The notes under the pieces are model-generated. The model was not told the DNA's origin, searched no databases, and was given only the letters and a program-made list of their open reading frames with translations. From Sodiomyces alkalinus F11 (lineage: Eukaryota > Ascomycota > Sordariomycetes > Glomerellales > Plectosphaerellaceae): a stretch of DNA of 64,000 nucleotides. Location of the stretch: positions 2,035,471 through 2,099,470 of the forward strand of contig NW_021167079.1 of the NCBI RefSeq assembly GCF_003711515.1. Reading direction: 5' to 3'. The translations under genes were made by a program, and so were the position numbers. Shown here piece by piece: positions 34,172-47,600 of this stretch (its first letter is position 1; each line of letters starts with the position of its first letter).

Positions 34172-34600
34172 CATATTCGAATCCTCTTTTCCTTTTCTAC
34201 TTTCCAATGTCTCATGGATCCACGGGCCCCGAGTCGGCCGGGTTCTAGGTGTATTAAAGTAAGAGGCGTTCGGTGACCACCTGTATCACTATGTAATACG
34301 ACACGATTTTGGCCTCACAAAAACGGACTTATATTATCTTGAAGCTGGACAACATGACTTCTCCCTCGTTACACGATCTTTCCTTGCCCCTCCTACAGCT
34401 TGCTCCAATCCAATCTTCCTCAAAGAGACATTCTGTCGCCGCCATTATTTATACATCTATATTCCCTTGTGGGCCACTGCCCTGTTTCAAATTCGCATGC
34501 CCTTCTCCCTTTCCGCTACAACTTGCGTTTCTTTCTTTTCTTCTTTTCTTTTCTTCTCTTTTCTTTTTCTCCGGTGATCCTCACGAACTGCCAAACTCGA
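34172..34600. other. Convergent intergenic region
   Basis: 429 bp between the stops of the TMEM70-like gene and the chromate-transporter gene, presumably both 3' UTRs. It ends in a TTTTCTT-rich block (34528-34575). No gene. Confidence 0.5.
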
Positions 34601-36660
34601 CTAGGTCGTCACGACCCCGTACCAGATCATCCCCATGACAGCGCCCATAAGAATGGCGACGGGCGGGCTCACATTAAACCAGTACCCGCCAACAAAGCTC
34701 GTAGCCGTCACGACGACCCACCACGGCTCCAGGGCAAGGCTCGTGCCCTGTTCGTACCCTTCGTCGATGTAGCCAATCTGCCACAGCCGGTACACGGCGG
34801 TGTAGATGAGCCCCACAGCGCTGGCATTGAGCCCGCGCACGACCGACCTGACCCAACGCCAGCCGCGGATGGCGTTCCAGATGCCCATGGTGCCGTGGAC
34901 CAAGATCAGACCGGGCGCGAAGATGCCGAGCCACCCGACCACGGCGCCGGCGACGCTGTGCTGTCCGGCGTTGGCCGCGGTCAGGGCGCCCAGGTAGACG
35001 GCGAAGTTGAAGTTGGGGCCGGGGAAGGCCTGGATGATGGCCAGGCCGAGCAGGAAGTCGCGGGCCGGCACCCAGCCTTCGGCGACGATGTACTCGCGCA
35101 GCAGCGGGATGACGACGGGCCCGCCGCCGAAGATGATGGTGCCGGCGAGGTACATGTTAGCGAAGAGGGCGAAGAGCCGCGGCGTGGGCCGGGGCAGGGC
35201 GCCGCGGAGGGCCATGATGGCGGCGAAGGAGAGGAAGAAGGCGATGACGATGGCGAGGCCTGATTTCCAGGTCACGGCGAGGCGGCGGCCGGCCGGGACG
35301 ACACGGGGTTCCGTGTCAGCGGAGGATGAGGTGGTGGTCTCCTCGTTTTGTCCTCGGGCGTCTGCACTCGGCCGATTCGTGCCGTCGTCCGCCTGCCCGT
35401 CGTCTCCCGCTTGGATGCCGCCCTGCCCTTCTTCGACGCCCGCCTCTCCGACATCCTCCCGCGATCGGCGCCCGGCCAGCTTCTCCTTGCCGAAGGTGAC
35501 GACCTTGTTGACGGGCCTATGGACCCAACGGGCGTCCCAGACGATAGCCACGATGCCGGCGAAGGCCATGAGGACGGGGAAGTACCACAGCGCGTTGTAC
35601 AGCATGCCGGCGCAGGCGCCGAAAAGGACGAGGAGCCGGGTGAGGGTGTCGGTGGCGGCCTTCTCCGAGAGCTGGACGGCGGCGAGGGCGACGATGCCGA
35701 CGGTGGCGGCGTTGAGGCCGGACAGGAGGGCGTAGACGGCGCGGGGCAGGGATTCGCCGATATTGGAGACTCCGAGGCCCAAGGCATACATTCCGATGGC
35801 ACCGGGAAGACTATGACAGTTTAGTTTCGGCGTTTTGGACCGACCGACCGAGGCGGAACTAAGGGGAAGGGAACGGGATATGAAAGAAGATAGCAAGTTA
35901 TTAGGATTTACCTCCACAACAGAAACCCCAGGACGGCAGGGATGAAGCCATCGTGAAGAAGATTGACGCAGTAATGCATCTTGGTACTCGCCGGGCCGGA
36001 AAGGGACTGACAGACACTGAATAGCTCTTGGTACTACGAAGGCGAAAGAGGACAAAAGGAGCAAAGCGTCAGCGTACTCGGAAACGGCATAAAGTTGCAG
36101 GGAAGAGGGATCACGTACCATCTGGTCATCGATCCATTTCAACTTCTTGACATATTTGTCGTGGAACTGCGTTTTGTATAAAAAAAAAAAAGGCCCAAGT
36201 CAGCGATTCTACCCTTCCCATCTATCCTTTGATCCGTTCGATCCTGAGGGAAGAGAAGGGGATACAGCCATGTGATAAAGAGGGCCCAGCGGATGAGGCA
36301 AAGTGAAGGACGGCAATAAGACAACTTTCAAAACCCCGAATGTAGAACGAGCGGTTCACCTGTAAGTCTCCGAGAACGCGGGTTCGCATCGGCCGACCAC
36401 CCCCACCGCACAGGTGCCGGAAGACACGCGACACCGGACACCGAACACCGGACCCCGAACACTGGAGCTACGAAGCAGGACAAAGAAAAAAAAAAAAAAA
36501 AAAAAAAGAGGGAAGGACAAAAGAAACAACTCACAATCTTGAAATGCACCGGCGGTCCACCAAAGGAGGTGAAGCCAAGGTACCAGTTCTCGCGGATCGT
36601 AGTCCACAACCGGCCCGCGATGTCATCGAACCCAGGAACCGGTCTCGGGCGTTGGACCAT
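34601..36660 (-). CDS. CHR-family chromate ion transporter, four exons, 501 aa
   Basis: Membrane protein of the chromate transporter family, which exports chromate in bacteria and is found in many filamentous fungi. Exons: 36660-36535, 36166-36119, 36033-35912, 35810-34601. The first half has the signature ENWYLGFTSFGGPPVHFKI-FHDKYV (across intron 1), GPASTKM and WSLPGAIGMYALGLGV. The second half repeats it in degenerate form (FANMYLAGTIIFGGGPVVIPLL...AFPGPNFNFAVYLG). So it is the two-domain, long-chain type with about 10-12 hydrophobic helices. A hydrophilic linker (about residues 225-290, rich in E, G, D, T) separates the halves. Intron 1 is unusually long (368 bp) and contains a poly-T tract (sense strand) and a 14-bp tandem repeat. 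Natural substrate in fungi is uncertain; sulphate- or oxyanion-related transport is possible. Confidence 0.92.
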
Positions 36661-38265
36661 GACAGGCGATTTTTTTTTCTTCCTTTCTCTCCTTTTCTTT
36701 TTGTCCTAGTTCTCACGGTTTTCTGCTCGTTGGCAAAGGGTGGCCGAGGTGCGCGTGTGAATGCTGATTGAAAAGCAAATTCGGCCGATCCGCCCGTGTT
36801 TTGTCGACGATTGCGTGATTCGGGGTGTCCAGGATACAGCGCAGACCGAGATCTCTTAATAATAGGTAGGTAAGGTAAGGTAGCTAATAGTGGTGAGGTA
36901 GAAGAGTACTCGTACTCCGTGGTCGTCCGTTTTTGGCTGGGTACCTTAGTCGTCTTACCGCCGTTGTAACTCCTTCGGACTTGCGTCTGCCGATTTGTCG
37001 TGGTGTCGTGTGTTTCATTCAGTGTTGGCTGTTCGTCTCCTTGTGTTTGTTGTTGTGCAGTGTTCCGTCTCGTAGTCTTGGGTCCGACTTCAAAAGAAGA
37101 ATAGAGAAAAAGAAAAAGCGTCGCTCCTTTTTGGCTCGTCTCTCTATTCTTGCTTACTAGCTATGCTTATAGTCTACCCTAGGTCCTGTAGTCCTTGAGG
37201 TTGACTGAATGTCCGTCTCATCCCGTTGCCCTCGTATAACCCCTTCTCTGTTCTCACGAAATTTATTTGAAAGGCAACTTTCAGTTATAAGGATGGGGAG
37301 GGCCTCTCCCTTCTTATATCTATGCCTTTAGGAAAGTACAGATACGTACCCCCAGACCATCACCAAGATGGCAGCGAATCGCGTCCACCAATTCGACCGC
37401 CCAGCCCACCCACGTGCTCTTGCGACATGTCAATGACCTGTTCTAATTGGTGATTGCATTTTCCTTCCACAGAGGATCGCACTCCTCGCAATTTGTTAGG
37501 GACCTGCACGTATAACGGGACAACGGTACTGAAAAACACGATCAACCCGTCGTAAAGCTGTTGTTGATTAGGTACCTTGTAAGTTAATAAGGAAGAATCT
37601 CTTGCCCCTCTAGCAGTTGGTAGAAAGTACTTTGTACAGATACTCTCACTGCATCTCATCCTCAGTTCTCACATACATCTCTATCCAACCCCCTCCCCTA
37701 CCTAATGCTGTGCATATATATACGTTCCTCGATTATCGTCGTATCTAAGAATGTTCGTCAATGAAGGCCAACGAGTCGAGAGCCTCCTCCCTGTCCTATT
37801 ATCCCCCCATTTTGCTTGTCTGTTCAGCATGATAAGTGACGCCTTGAACTCCACGCCTGCCTTTCCAAAAAGACCTGCTAGCCCACCTGGATGGGAGGAC
37901 TATCGCTTCTATCCATGATCCCTTCGTCCGTCCCCTGCCATTTTTTGTACCTTATACATATACCATTGTGCAGATGGAAAAACAGAGCCAGCAAAGAAAT
38001 CTAACGAACCCACCAACCCCACGGCGGGAAGAGGCGTCGGAAACTAGGACCCAGAATTGGAAACATAAAAACAAGAGAGGAAAAGAAGAAAAGAAAGGAA
38101 AAAGAAAGAGAAAAAAAGGGAAAACACAAGCCATCATGCCCCTCAAACGTGTCTAAAGAGACTGCAGACGCAGTGCCGGATTTTGCTGTGGTGTCCAGTA
38201 GCGGGTTAGCATCATTTGCTGCATCCCACACCATCGAGACGACCCGGTCGAACAGATGCCGTATC
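36661..38265. other. Region between the chromate-transporter promoter and the 3' end of the Zn2Cys6 gene
   Basis: 1.6 kb. Contains GTAGGTAAGGTAAGGTAG (36866-36883), a GTACTCCGT motif near 36911 and, from about 38030 to 38130, a purine-rich AAAGAAG stretch close to the end of the regulator gene. No gene recognised; the short frames are not convincing. Confidence 0.5.
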
Positions 38266-41200
38266 CTAACGCGCCCGCTTCGCCGCCGAGTTGCCGTCGT
38301 AATCCCAGCTACGTTTGAGCCCGCCCTCGTACACGCTCGCGACAGACTCCTGCCACATCGCCGGCGTGACAAAATTCCGAGCCGGTGGTGCCTGGTACTG
38401 CGGCTGGTGTTGATGGGGTTGATGGTGCTGCTGCGCCATCTGCTGCGATCCGACCGGCATGCCCTGCATGCCCTGCATACCCTGCATACCCTGCAATGCT
38501 GTAGTGCTTCCCTGGCCGCCGGCCGGAGGTACGTTGACGTTGAGCGCAGCGGCTTGCGAAGACATGGTTGTTGCCGCCTGTGGCTGCACTTGCGGCGTCC
38601 CAAACGAAGCGTTCCACTGACTGCACGTTTCCCTCCATTAGTCACCAGTCGTCATCCGAGGTTACCATCTTAAGGGGCCACGTAGAAGAAAGAAACCAAG
38701 ACACCTGGGGGGGGGGTAGGGATGGTGCGGGGAACACTCCGTCAAACTCACTCAAAGATTCGTTGCGGGTTCCATGCCGGCGGTGCTTCCATCGCCGGCG
38801 GCATATCCCCTGCTTGCGAAACTTGGTTCCGCATAACGACGATCGACTGCGCGGTCGGCGAGTCCCTGTTAGCATCCACCGGACCGACTGAGATGGGTGG
38901 TGTGAGTGGGTGGCTGGTGTAGCTGACTTGTTGACCATGCGCATTCATGCCCTGCGTATCTAGCCCGTGCCCTAGAGCCTCCGCCGGATGCGACGGCGGC
39001 TTGTACTCGGCCTGCGCCGGAGGGGATACCGACTGGTTCGACACATGCGGACTCCCGTAGGGGAAGCTTGGCTTTAGGACGAACGGCTTCCTGATGTCGG
39101 CAGAGAACGCTTCTCGCACAGCGTCCACCTGCTTTTGTACCTCGGCCATCGGCCATACCGCCATGGCTTTCTCGAGAACACGCATATGGCGCGTGAAGTA
39201 CTCACGCGCATCGCAATTCAGGTCGGGGTCGGGAGAAGTAACCGCTACCTGTAGATCAGTAGACACATCTCGTCAGCTGCCGTCATTTTCATGGTTTTTA
39301 TCTCTTTTTCTTTTCTTTTTCTTTTCTCCTTTGCCACAACAGCACACCAAGAAGACACTCACCAGATGAAGCACGATGCACGTCAGCCCGCAGTAGATGG
39401 TAAAACTAAAGCCGCGTTGCATGCATTGCAAACCCGTGTAGCCAAACGACTCCAGGACCGCCTCTTGTAGACGACAAAGAGCTTTAGCCGACGTGTAACA
39501 GACCATCATGTGGTGTTTCCACCGTCCATCTGTGCCGTTGGGATCCGCGAACGCCAGCTGCGGTCGATGGAGCAGAATGAGGGTCAGGTAGTAGTACGAG
39601 TGCATGTTGCCGATAAACGGAGACGCGAGCCATGGCGGGGATGCGTCCGGCGGGAAGGTGATGGCCAAGTCTGGGGGAAGTTCATCCAACCACCTCGTCA
39701 GGACAGGACCCAGTTGAGCGAGTTCTGGATCTGCGCCCCAGGCCTTCTTCTTCTTGATGCGGCCATACGTCGAGTTTAACCTGCTGACATTAGACACCAT
39801 ACGGGTAAAGTAGGTGAAGCTCCGGCCTATCTGGTATTCCGATTCGTCCCCATCTGCTGTGGGCTGGGGAACGCTCAAGTCGACCGTGTCCAGATCGACA
39901 GCCAAGTCGGTTCGCCCTAATCACGATCAGCCACGACCCTAGTTCCCAATCTCGGGGGCAAATTTGGGGGGGACAAAGAAGTAAAGTCATACCTTGAGGA
40001 GACCCGATCATGACCTCGCACACAAAGATGGTCTGCCAAATCCGACATTTCACTTGACATTCCATAGGACACGAGCCGCACGATTGCCCCGCCTGATGAT
40101 CCGCGTAGTGTTCGTCCAACCCCAGGTCTTTGCCCATTTGCACACACTGCACGATAGTCATCCACGACCGGTAGTAATACCCGCGCTTGGGTGCTGCTTC
40201 TCTCGCCTTGAGCATGATCAGGAGCGCTTGCAGAGTGCTCAGCCGTGGCACGTCCATAAAGGAATCGGCGTGTTCTACCGCAAGTCAGTCATCGCCTTGC
40301 ACTCGCCCGAAGGAGGAAAAAAGGGGAAGGACAGGGGATCGTGTAACTTACTTGATGCTAGAGCCAGCCACTGCTGTCCTAGGGCAGGATCGTCTGCCAA
40401 ACGTCCGCCAATGGCAAAAACTGCTTCGAGAACCAAAGGCGACATGTTATCCCGGTCCGTGTTCCATTGCTGGCAGAAAAGAGTCTTCGAAAGGACAGGC
40501 ACGTAAGGATGCACGTGAGTGAAATATAAGTCAAAGTAATGGTTTGCGGTTTCGTCATCGGGCATGAGCTCCGGCGGAATCCGAATCTTCGAACCGGGAG
40601 CCGAAACCAAAGGAGGGAGGGCCGTCCTATACTCGTCCGTGTCTTCGACGGCGGGCTCTTCTTCGCGCCGAAAAGAAGCCTTGTTTCTGAGATACGGGGC
40701 TGCGTCGAGACATTCGTTAACCTACTTCTTCTCCGGCAACAACGGAAAAATAAAAAATAAAAGAAAAAAAGAAAAGAAATGCTGACCTGTGCCGGCTGGA
40801 TCCATCTTGAGAGATCCTAGCAAGTCTGCGAGATCTTGTTGCTGGTACGTGTCGTCGGAAGAGTATGTCTCGGGAGGAGAGCTACCCTTGGAGCTTTGAT
40901 GATGTGGCGGGCTCGGCATATGTTGCTGGGGCGGCGCATACTGCTGTGGCCCTCCCATGACTGGGACAGAGGTCTGGCCTGTTGAGTATGGGGTTGAGTA
41001 GGGTATGCTCTGCGGCGCCATCGAGGCCGGCGCGGTGTAATGGACGGGCTGGTAGACGTGGTGCCCTGCCGCATAGGCACCGTGGGCGGCATACATGGAA
41101 TGTGCTTCTGCTGGCTTGGTCGCAGTGGAGACCATGTGCGTTTGCGGCTGGACAGGCATGACACGGAAGCTGTCTTGCAATGGGGCCGGGTTGGTGAAGT

Positions 41201-41694
41201 CGGTGGCAGCAGCAGTAACAGTGGAAGATGTGTCGTAGGTTGTCGTGTCAGACGTGCCGTCATACTGTCCCTTGGGGCGTACACATTGAAGCTTGAGTCG
41301 CAAACACGAAGTGCACGGCCAAATGTTTGTCGTTGCCGAATCGCATTTGATCTTTCTCCTTCGGCATCCCTCGCATGCTCTCATGACTAGTATACGCTGT
41401 CAGTTCCCAACCTCCGCAAACTGATCATGGAGGCCATAAGATGAGGAGGGCCAGGTGGGGAAGGGTCTACCTTTGAGCCGCTTGTGGCGGTTGTGCTCAT
41501 CAACGAAGACATAATCTGCAGCAGAAATCCTCGATTAGTTGAAGCGAAGGGGGTAATATGGATCACGGGGGATGCGAGAGATGCGGCGCACTCTTCTGAG
41601 GTTCCCTCTGTGGGTACTGCTGCGGCGCGAAAGAGAATGAGCTCATCTGGGAGCTCTGTGGCAGGATGCGCCTCTCCGTAGGGTCGTTGGACAT
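38266..41694 (-). CDS. Zn(II)2Cys6 fungal transcription factor, eight exons, 927 aa
   Basis: Predicted nuclear transcriptional regulator; target unknown. Exons: 41694-41592, 41515-41471, 41386-40787, 40699-40352, 40274-39993, 39916-39363, 39248-38752, 38620-38266. The small exon 2 encodes YVFVDEHNRHKRLKV directly before the zinc cluster, a conserved basic prelude in this subfamily. The cluster is C54-x2-C57-x6-C64-x9-C74-x2-C77-x6-C84, exactly the binuclear pattern. A Q/P/S-rich linker follows, then the Fungal_trans (middle homology) region from about residue 260 (ANHYFDLYFTHVHPYVPVLSKTLF...PLVLEAVFAIGGRLADDPALGQQW). The C terminus has IFDQWNASFG, a GMQGMQGMQGM tandem, a Q/H-rich stretch and the final KRSWDYDGNSAAKRAR. 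An ATG just before the cluster (41384) would miss two conserved exons. The upstream spacing of 5.9 kb suggests a large regulatory region. Confidence 0.9.
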
Positions 41695-44600
41695 GGCGCT
41701 CGATAATGACCGAGGAATGGCGCAGCCTCGGACGCGACAGGGAAGCGAAAAGAGAGACGGTCACATTCAATGCAATATCTCGGTCGGCCAAGCTTCGGAT
41801 AAGAGAACGGCTCGGTATTGTCGGCGATCTGTGAAACGAGGACGCGGAGGACCTGGCAGTCCCCGTCAGGAAAGGCGATTAGACGGGGCCGGGAGGGAAA
41901 TGTCCAGCGGTGCGTGTGGGTGTGGAATTCTTAATTATTTTAAGAACGTCGAAAAACAGGCGTGGGCTGGGGTAATAGGTAAGTACCTAACTAGCTTGGT
42001 GAGAGAGCGCGTGGGACTGCCGTGGGCAGAGAAGGTTTGGGGTCGGTACCGTACCCTTGTTGACGATTAACCAGGGTGTCGGTTTTGAGGTCAATGTCTG
42101 GAGGTGACACCCTGATCAGAACGCCACTGGGAAGTCGTTCCTCTCACCCGCAGATGTCGTCAAGCACAGGACAGCGCACGGACGAGTATGGTCAAGGGCA
42201 GGGGGTAAGGATGGTGGACAACAGGGGGGATGGGTATGTCCAAAGTATAGGCAAAGAGAAAAGGGGAGAGGGGGGCGCCGAGAGAGGGACCCTCCCAGGA
42301 CTGGGCCGGCAAGTCCAGCAGCAGGACAACCCAGCCAGCAGACAGAATTCAGATGATAGTGGGGAGGGCAGTCGACGTTGCAGTCAAGGTAAGATGATAA
42401 ACAGAAGCGTTAACTTGTATCCGTAATCTGTATCGGTAGAGATCTGTGTGATGGAATGAAATAATGGTGTACGATGTACGTCTTGTCGCCCTCGTTGTGG
42501 GGGAGTATCCACCACCGTTGTGATCGCGTGCTGACCGGTTTGAATTATATAACGGAGGAGGACGGTGGAGGTTCGAGTTCATGGGTCTCTTCCCAGATGT
42601 GGCATCGGTCGCTGGCTGTTAAGGTGTGAGACTTGGCGAGGAAGAACGTGAGACGTCAATGACGGCGAGGGTGATGGCGGCGATTGGCAGTATAAGAGGG
42701 GGGAAATGGCTGGCGGCTGAGATTCCCCGCAGGTTAGATCGGTCACCAGAACCGTTCAATGAGCACGTTTCGGAAAGGCCTCGTGGAGGAAGAGAGAGGG
42801 AGAGGGAGAGAGAGTTGCAGAGTTGCAGAGTTGCACGACCAAATGAGGGGAGCAAAGGGGAATGAGTGAGTATTATTTCCAGGTTGACAGCAATCCAACA
42901 ACCAGCGAGCGGCCAGCGGCTGACCCGAAGCATGAACATGAGATGGCTTGGGTAAACTAGGCGGCGCTGGTAGGCAAGGTAGTACGACACATAGGGGGTG
43001 GGTGTAATGGACTCGACAATGGTCGAGACCGAGTAGGACGAGAGTAGAGAATCAAAGAGAGGAAGGAAGGAGGGTCAACGAACGCGGACTGATAGGAGGC
43101 GCAACAGCACAGCACCGTTGGTTCCATGTAAGGTAGAAAGTCCCCGAAGGAAAGGGCGACGATGGTGGATGGTGTCCCATCGGCAAGGCGCCAATTGCCC
43201 AAGGTACCTACCCCGTAATTCCCTGCTACGAAGTACTTCGTACATACGGTACCTTAGGTAACGAACGGGAAATTCTAAGGTACCTTAGGTACCTGAGGTA
43301 TTGAATGCCGAGAACATTAGGGTATTACGGAGTATCCGTACGAAGTACGAATGCGTTCTACATCGGAGATACTGGCCTGTCAACGCCTGTAACGAGCAAC
43401 TCATCAGTGGTGTGGCTGCCCTAAGACGAGGGGCTCTGCATGGGGTAGGATGTTCCTGAGCATCCAGCCACCTCCATCGGTACCTTGTCTGTACATAAGT
43501 ACCTAGTCTCGGCGTGTCGTTTCCCCCATCCAGTACCTTAAGAGAGGACTCGAAGCATCCGTCCCAATACTAAGGTAAGTACTTGAAAAGTACAATTAGT
43601 ACCGTCCACCAGGATCTCCAGGGCATGGGCAATATATTGGCAGATAAAGTCTCCAGATAAATTAGGGGCATTACGACTTTGCAGGTTGGCTGTCCATCTC
43701 TGAAAGGATATCTCATCCTTGTCGAGACAAGATGCCTGCCGCCTAAACCAAAGGACCTGGGCTTGAAGTTATCATCAATTGCCATTGCAATTAATTTAAA
43801 ATGATCTTGTAGGCGTGTCCATCTCGTTATGTTTATGCGGAAAGTACCGCAGGCACGCAATGTCCAAACGATGAATGATGCATGAGGATGGTCTACCTAC
43901 CTGAATTACTTCGCAGCCAGTGTGCCCTAACCCTTCTGCCACCACAGTTGCAACGTAACGAACCAAATTCAAGGGGGAAACGGAAAGGTACCTACCTACC
44001 TTTACTGTCCTGCATCGATCGGCGACGCAGCTATAGAGCGGGCCTCTGCATCACGAGCAGGAAGTGTGTTCTGTGTCTCTGTGGATCAAGCTCATCCAGT
44101 ACCCCGATCTCCACTTCTTCGATCCTTTTCTCTTCCCCGAGATTCCCCCATCAACCATGAACTGGACCAACGAGTCCATCAGCCGCTGCACCTGCACGAT
44201 GTCGGGAACCAAAATTTAGTGTTCATAGGTCTTATGGATCGTCATCTTGCTTCTTTTTGACTGGAGAAGCGGGAGCCGTATGTATTTCCCCTCAACTACC
44301 CATCATTCCCTCCAGCTTTCACGGCAGTCTTTGGGTATTTCGTGGTTCTCAGCGAAGCTTTAAGCCGCATTTTTCCGCTACCCCTGGAGGCCAAGAGTCC
44401 GTCAAGTTGCTACATTCTTACTTCGTGACACCTGCTAGGCATCAGACCGGCATTATACCATCACGGGCTTTAAGCACCTTACTTAAGGTACCCACTGTCC
44501 CCTTGCGGGCCAGCAACGTTGAACAGTCTTGACCTGCAAGTCACGAGCGCCCCGACAAGTGGACAACCCGAATTGCCGTCGAAACTCAATTCCGTTCGAG

Positions 44601-47600
44601 CGTTTGGGGCGGGGGGGCCATGTATCGTATATCGTAGGCGGCGGGGATGACGGTGCTCCATTTGTCAAAGTGTTGGTGTTCGAAAGGTCGAGAGCTCACC
44701 CTGGGTGCTGCTAGGGTACCACTGGACGCGTGGATGCGACCCTACTTCTTACGAATACAATACTCTGTGCCCAATGACCCTATAACTGAGGTAATAAGGA
44801 TGAGCCAAATCGAATACCTACGAAGTACAAATACTGAAGAGGATAACGATTCCAGTCGGATTCGAGGCCGATGAGCTGCGATGACTGGTACTGGAAGCTG
44901 TTGGGTCCACTTGGGTCGCCTGATATGCAGCTAGACATCCTGCCGAAATGGAACCGGGCAATACGTTCAGGGGGGGTGGGGGCGGATTACATACGTTGTA
45001 CATAGAACATAGAACCTGGAGACAAAGGCCTAGTCTTTGTGTGACAACCTTCCCCATTTCCCCGTTTCCGCGTTCCCCCTGAGGGAGTGAGCCTTCAGCC
45101 TAGATGCCCAGGGTATATACATACGTCACATGTCAGAGTCTCTTCCCTCTCGTCTCTCGTCGTCTACCTTAATATTTTCCCCCTCTAGATGAAATTTTAC
45201 TTCGTACCCACATTGCCGAGGAAGAGGAAGAACAACACGATATAGGAATCGACGGTAAAGGCAGGTCGACGGATGCCAGCCCAGCGGAACACGAACACCC
45301 GGACTCATTAACACGGGTATAGATAATCTCCAGGAAGAGTTGATGCCAAACCACTGCACATCAAATGACTGCACCCAAGGAGTGAGATGATTTTCCCTTA
45401 AAATGACAAGGCGACAGATGTTTCACCTTCCGTCATTCACAGCATACATGTCCATCCCGCCGCTCCTCTCCAGCGACACGCTTTTCCCTCAAGTCGGCCA
45501 GGAGCTGCTACCCTGGTGGTTTCAGACGACATCTGATTCTCCCGGCTGACGTTTGTGTCTTGTCTGTGTTTACTTTGATCAGATCCGATGGGTCTGGGCT
45601 CGAACATCATGTATTTTCTATCGCGTCGTCACATGCGCATCCAGATCCCCTCGCATCTTCCAACGTTTTCTCGCATTCTCGCATCCCGTCAACCCGGCTC
45701 GGACTATTTCGCGGTTACTCCCATAGACCCCTGCCATATGGAGAAAGTCTGCATGGAAGTTACCGTTGAATTCATTAAAATCGTGAAGTAAGAACAAAAA
45801 GAAAACTATTAGATTTGCCACAGACATTGGATACTGCGAGTTTTCCGTACATATCTAGGAAGTACTCGGCGCATATGGCGTTATTCTCATATTTCGCAAT
45901 CGCAGCACGAGAGAACGTGTCTTATGGAGATAAAGTCAGCCGGGGTGGACAGGGGGTTCAGGGTCCGAGCCTAGGTAGGCATGGTCAACTTGATTTTGAC
46001 CAACTACAACGTACCTTATAAGGTCGCTATCTGCCGGAAAACCCGTTCTCCGCTCGGGCCATATACTTGGACGCCCCATTCCCCCAACCACCCTCCTTCC
46101 CTTTCCTCAATTTTTCATTTTTTTGTTTTTTTTTTCCAGGCACGGTTACCAAGTAGACCGTCTCGGACTCGAGTGCTTCCCGTCGCTTTTCCCTGTCCCC
46201 TCTGCAGCCGGTGAATGCGAACCCGTAGGATTATTCCGTATTGCACGCAAGCCACGGCTGCGTCACATGTACGGAGTAATTACATCCGATCCGCTCCCGT
46301 CGTTCGTCCAGATTTCAAGTCTTACCCTGGGTGCTGCTCTCACGGGAAAAGGTCAAGCAAGACAAGATAAGGAAGGCATCCGTCTTTGAACGATGTTCCT
46401 TTAGAGTTACCCAACCTTGCGGGTTGCATGCATCGAACTTCTTGGTTCGTTTTCCAGAAACGCACGCCTTATTCGCAACGTCCCAAGCCCTGCAATGCTG
46501 CTTACCTTTTTTTTTGTATTGCCGGGTCGATCGGGCAGATCTGCTTTCCCGTTGGTAGGGTTTCCCCTTTCCAGAAGTCGCGCCGGTCGAAGAAGCGGCA
46601 TTCGCGGCCCTATGGACCCGATCTTGACCGTATCTCCACCTCAACCGACCGCAACCAGACGGTTATCTGCCTTTCGTTGGGGGGCCCGTTTCGCTAGCAA
46701 CGTGGACCTGATGCGAAGAAGATTGGTTCTAGAAAGCTTCTGGGACATTCTGAGGACGCTTCCATGCATTAAAGTTCTAATTAGGTACTTCGTACGAATA
46801 CAACGTACGGTATGTGCCATATCCAGGGTTCCTCGACCGCAACGTGTTTATCCGTACCGACTTGCGCGCCCGGGTCCCCCCTTTCCTTTTTTTAATTCCC
46901 ACTGCCGACTAACAGGAAGCTTAGCGAACCATGCGAACGAACCCATGCTTGGAAATGAAATAATTAGTTTGTACTTATCTTTACGGCTGTCAGGCTCCAG
47001 CGCATGAACCATAGAAATGAGAAATATCGGAGATAGCATATTGCGTATCGCATTATCGAGATCAGGCCCCGGTGGAGAGCGAGGGACTGAGATTGCTATC
47101 ACGACTCGGATTTTGCCGCCTTGCCGGCACGGTACGTTGATCAATACAGATGTGACAGGGTACTTGAGTGCCGTCATATGTAGACGAGATCCGCATAATT
47201 GGGGGCGTCAACTATGGACTAATTATTGATTACACGTAATTCTTGCCTTCCGCCAATCCTTGTGGTTTTATCGGTAATTTCGTATTGTTCGTAATCGTCC
47301 TGGCATGACCGCCACCATGTGTCACCATAAGATAGTGTAGTCCTCCTCATGCCCCAAGGAGGGTCGGGTATTCTCGGTCAGTGATTAGTCATTGTGAGAT
47401 GGTCGTGGAATGTCGGATGCGACATCGCCTCGCTGACTAATATTACAACATGCGGGGGGAGGGGTGAATGGCTTTGAAGAAGCAAATGCACAGAAATTCC
47501 CTGACGCCACACGAGACCAAACCAACCCACAAACGGGGACAAACACGCAGAGTCACACATCAATCCCGGATTCGAAAACGAATAAGAGCTGAGAAAGTTG

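Noticed and set aside
34400..35735. Long plus-strand frames (287 and 242 codons) opposite the chromate transporter
   Set aside because: Low-complexity G/A/R/D-rich text typical of antisense to GC-rich membrane-protein exons.
41384..41386. ATG directly before the zinc cluster as the start of the Zn2Cys6 regulator
   Set aside because: Two upstream exons join in phase and encode a basic, subfamily-typical stretch (YVFVDEHNRHKRLK), so the true start is at 41694.
46417..47007. 196-codon plus-strand frame in the gene-poor gap
   Set aside because: No ATG at its start, no motif, arginine- and serine-rich composition typical of chance frames.
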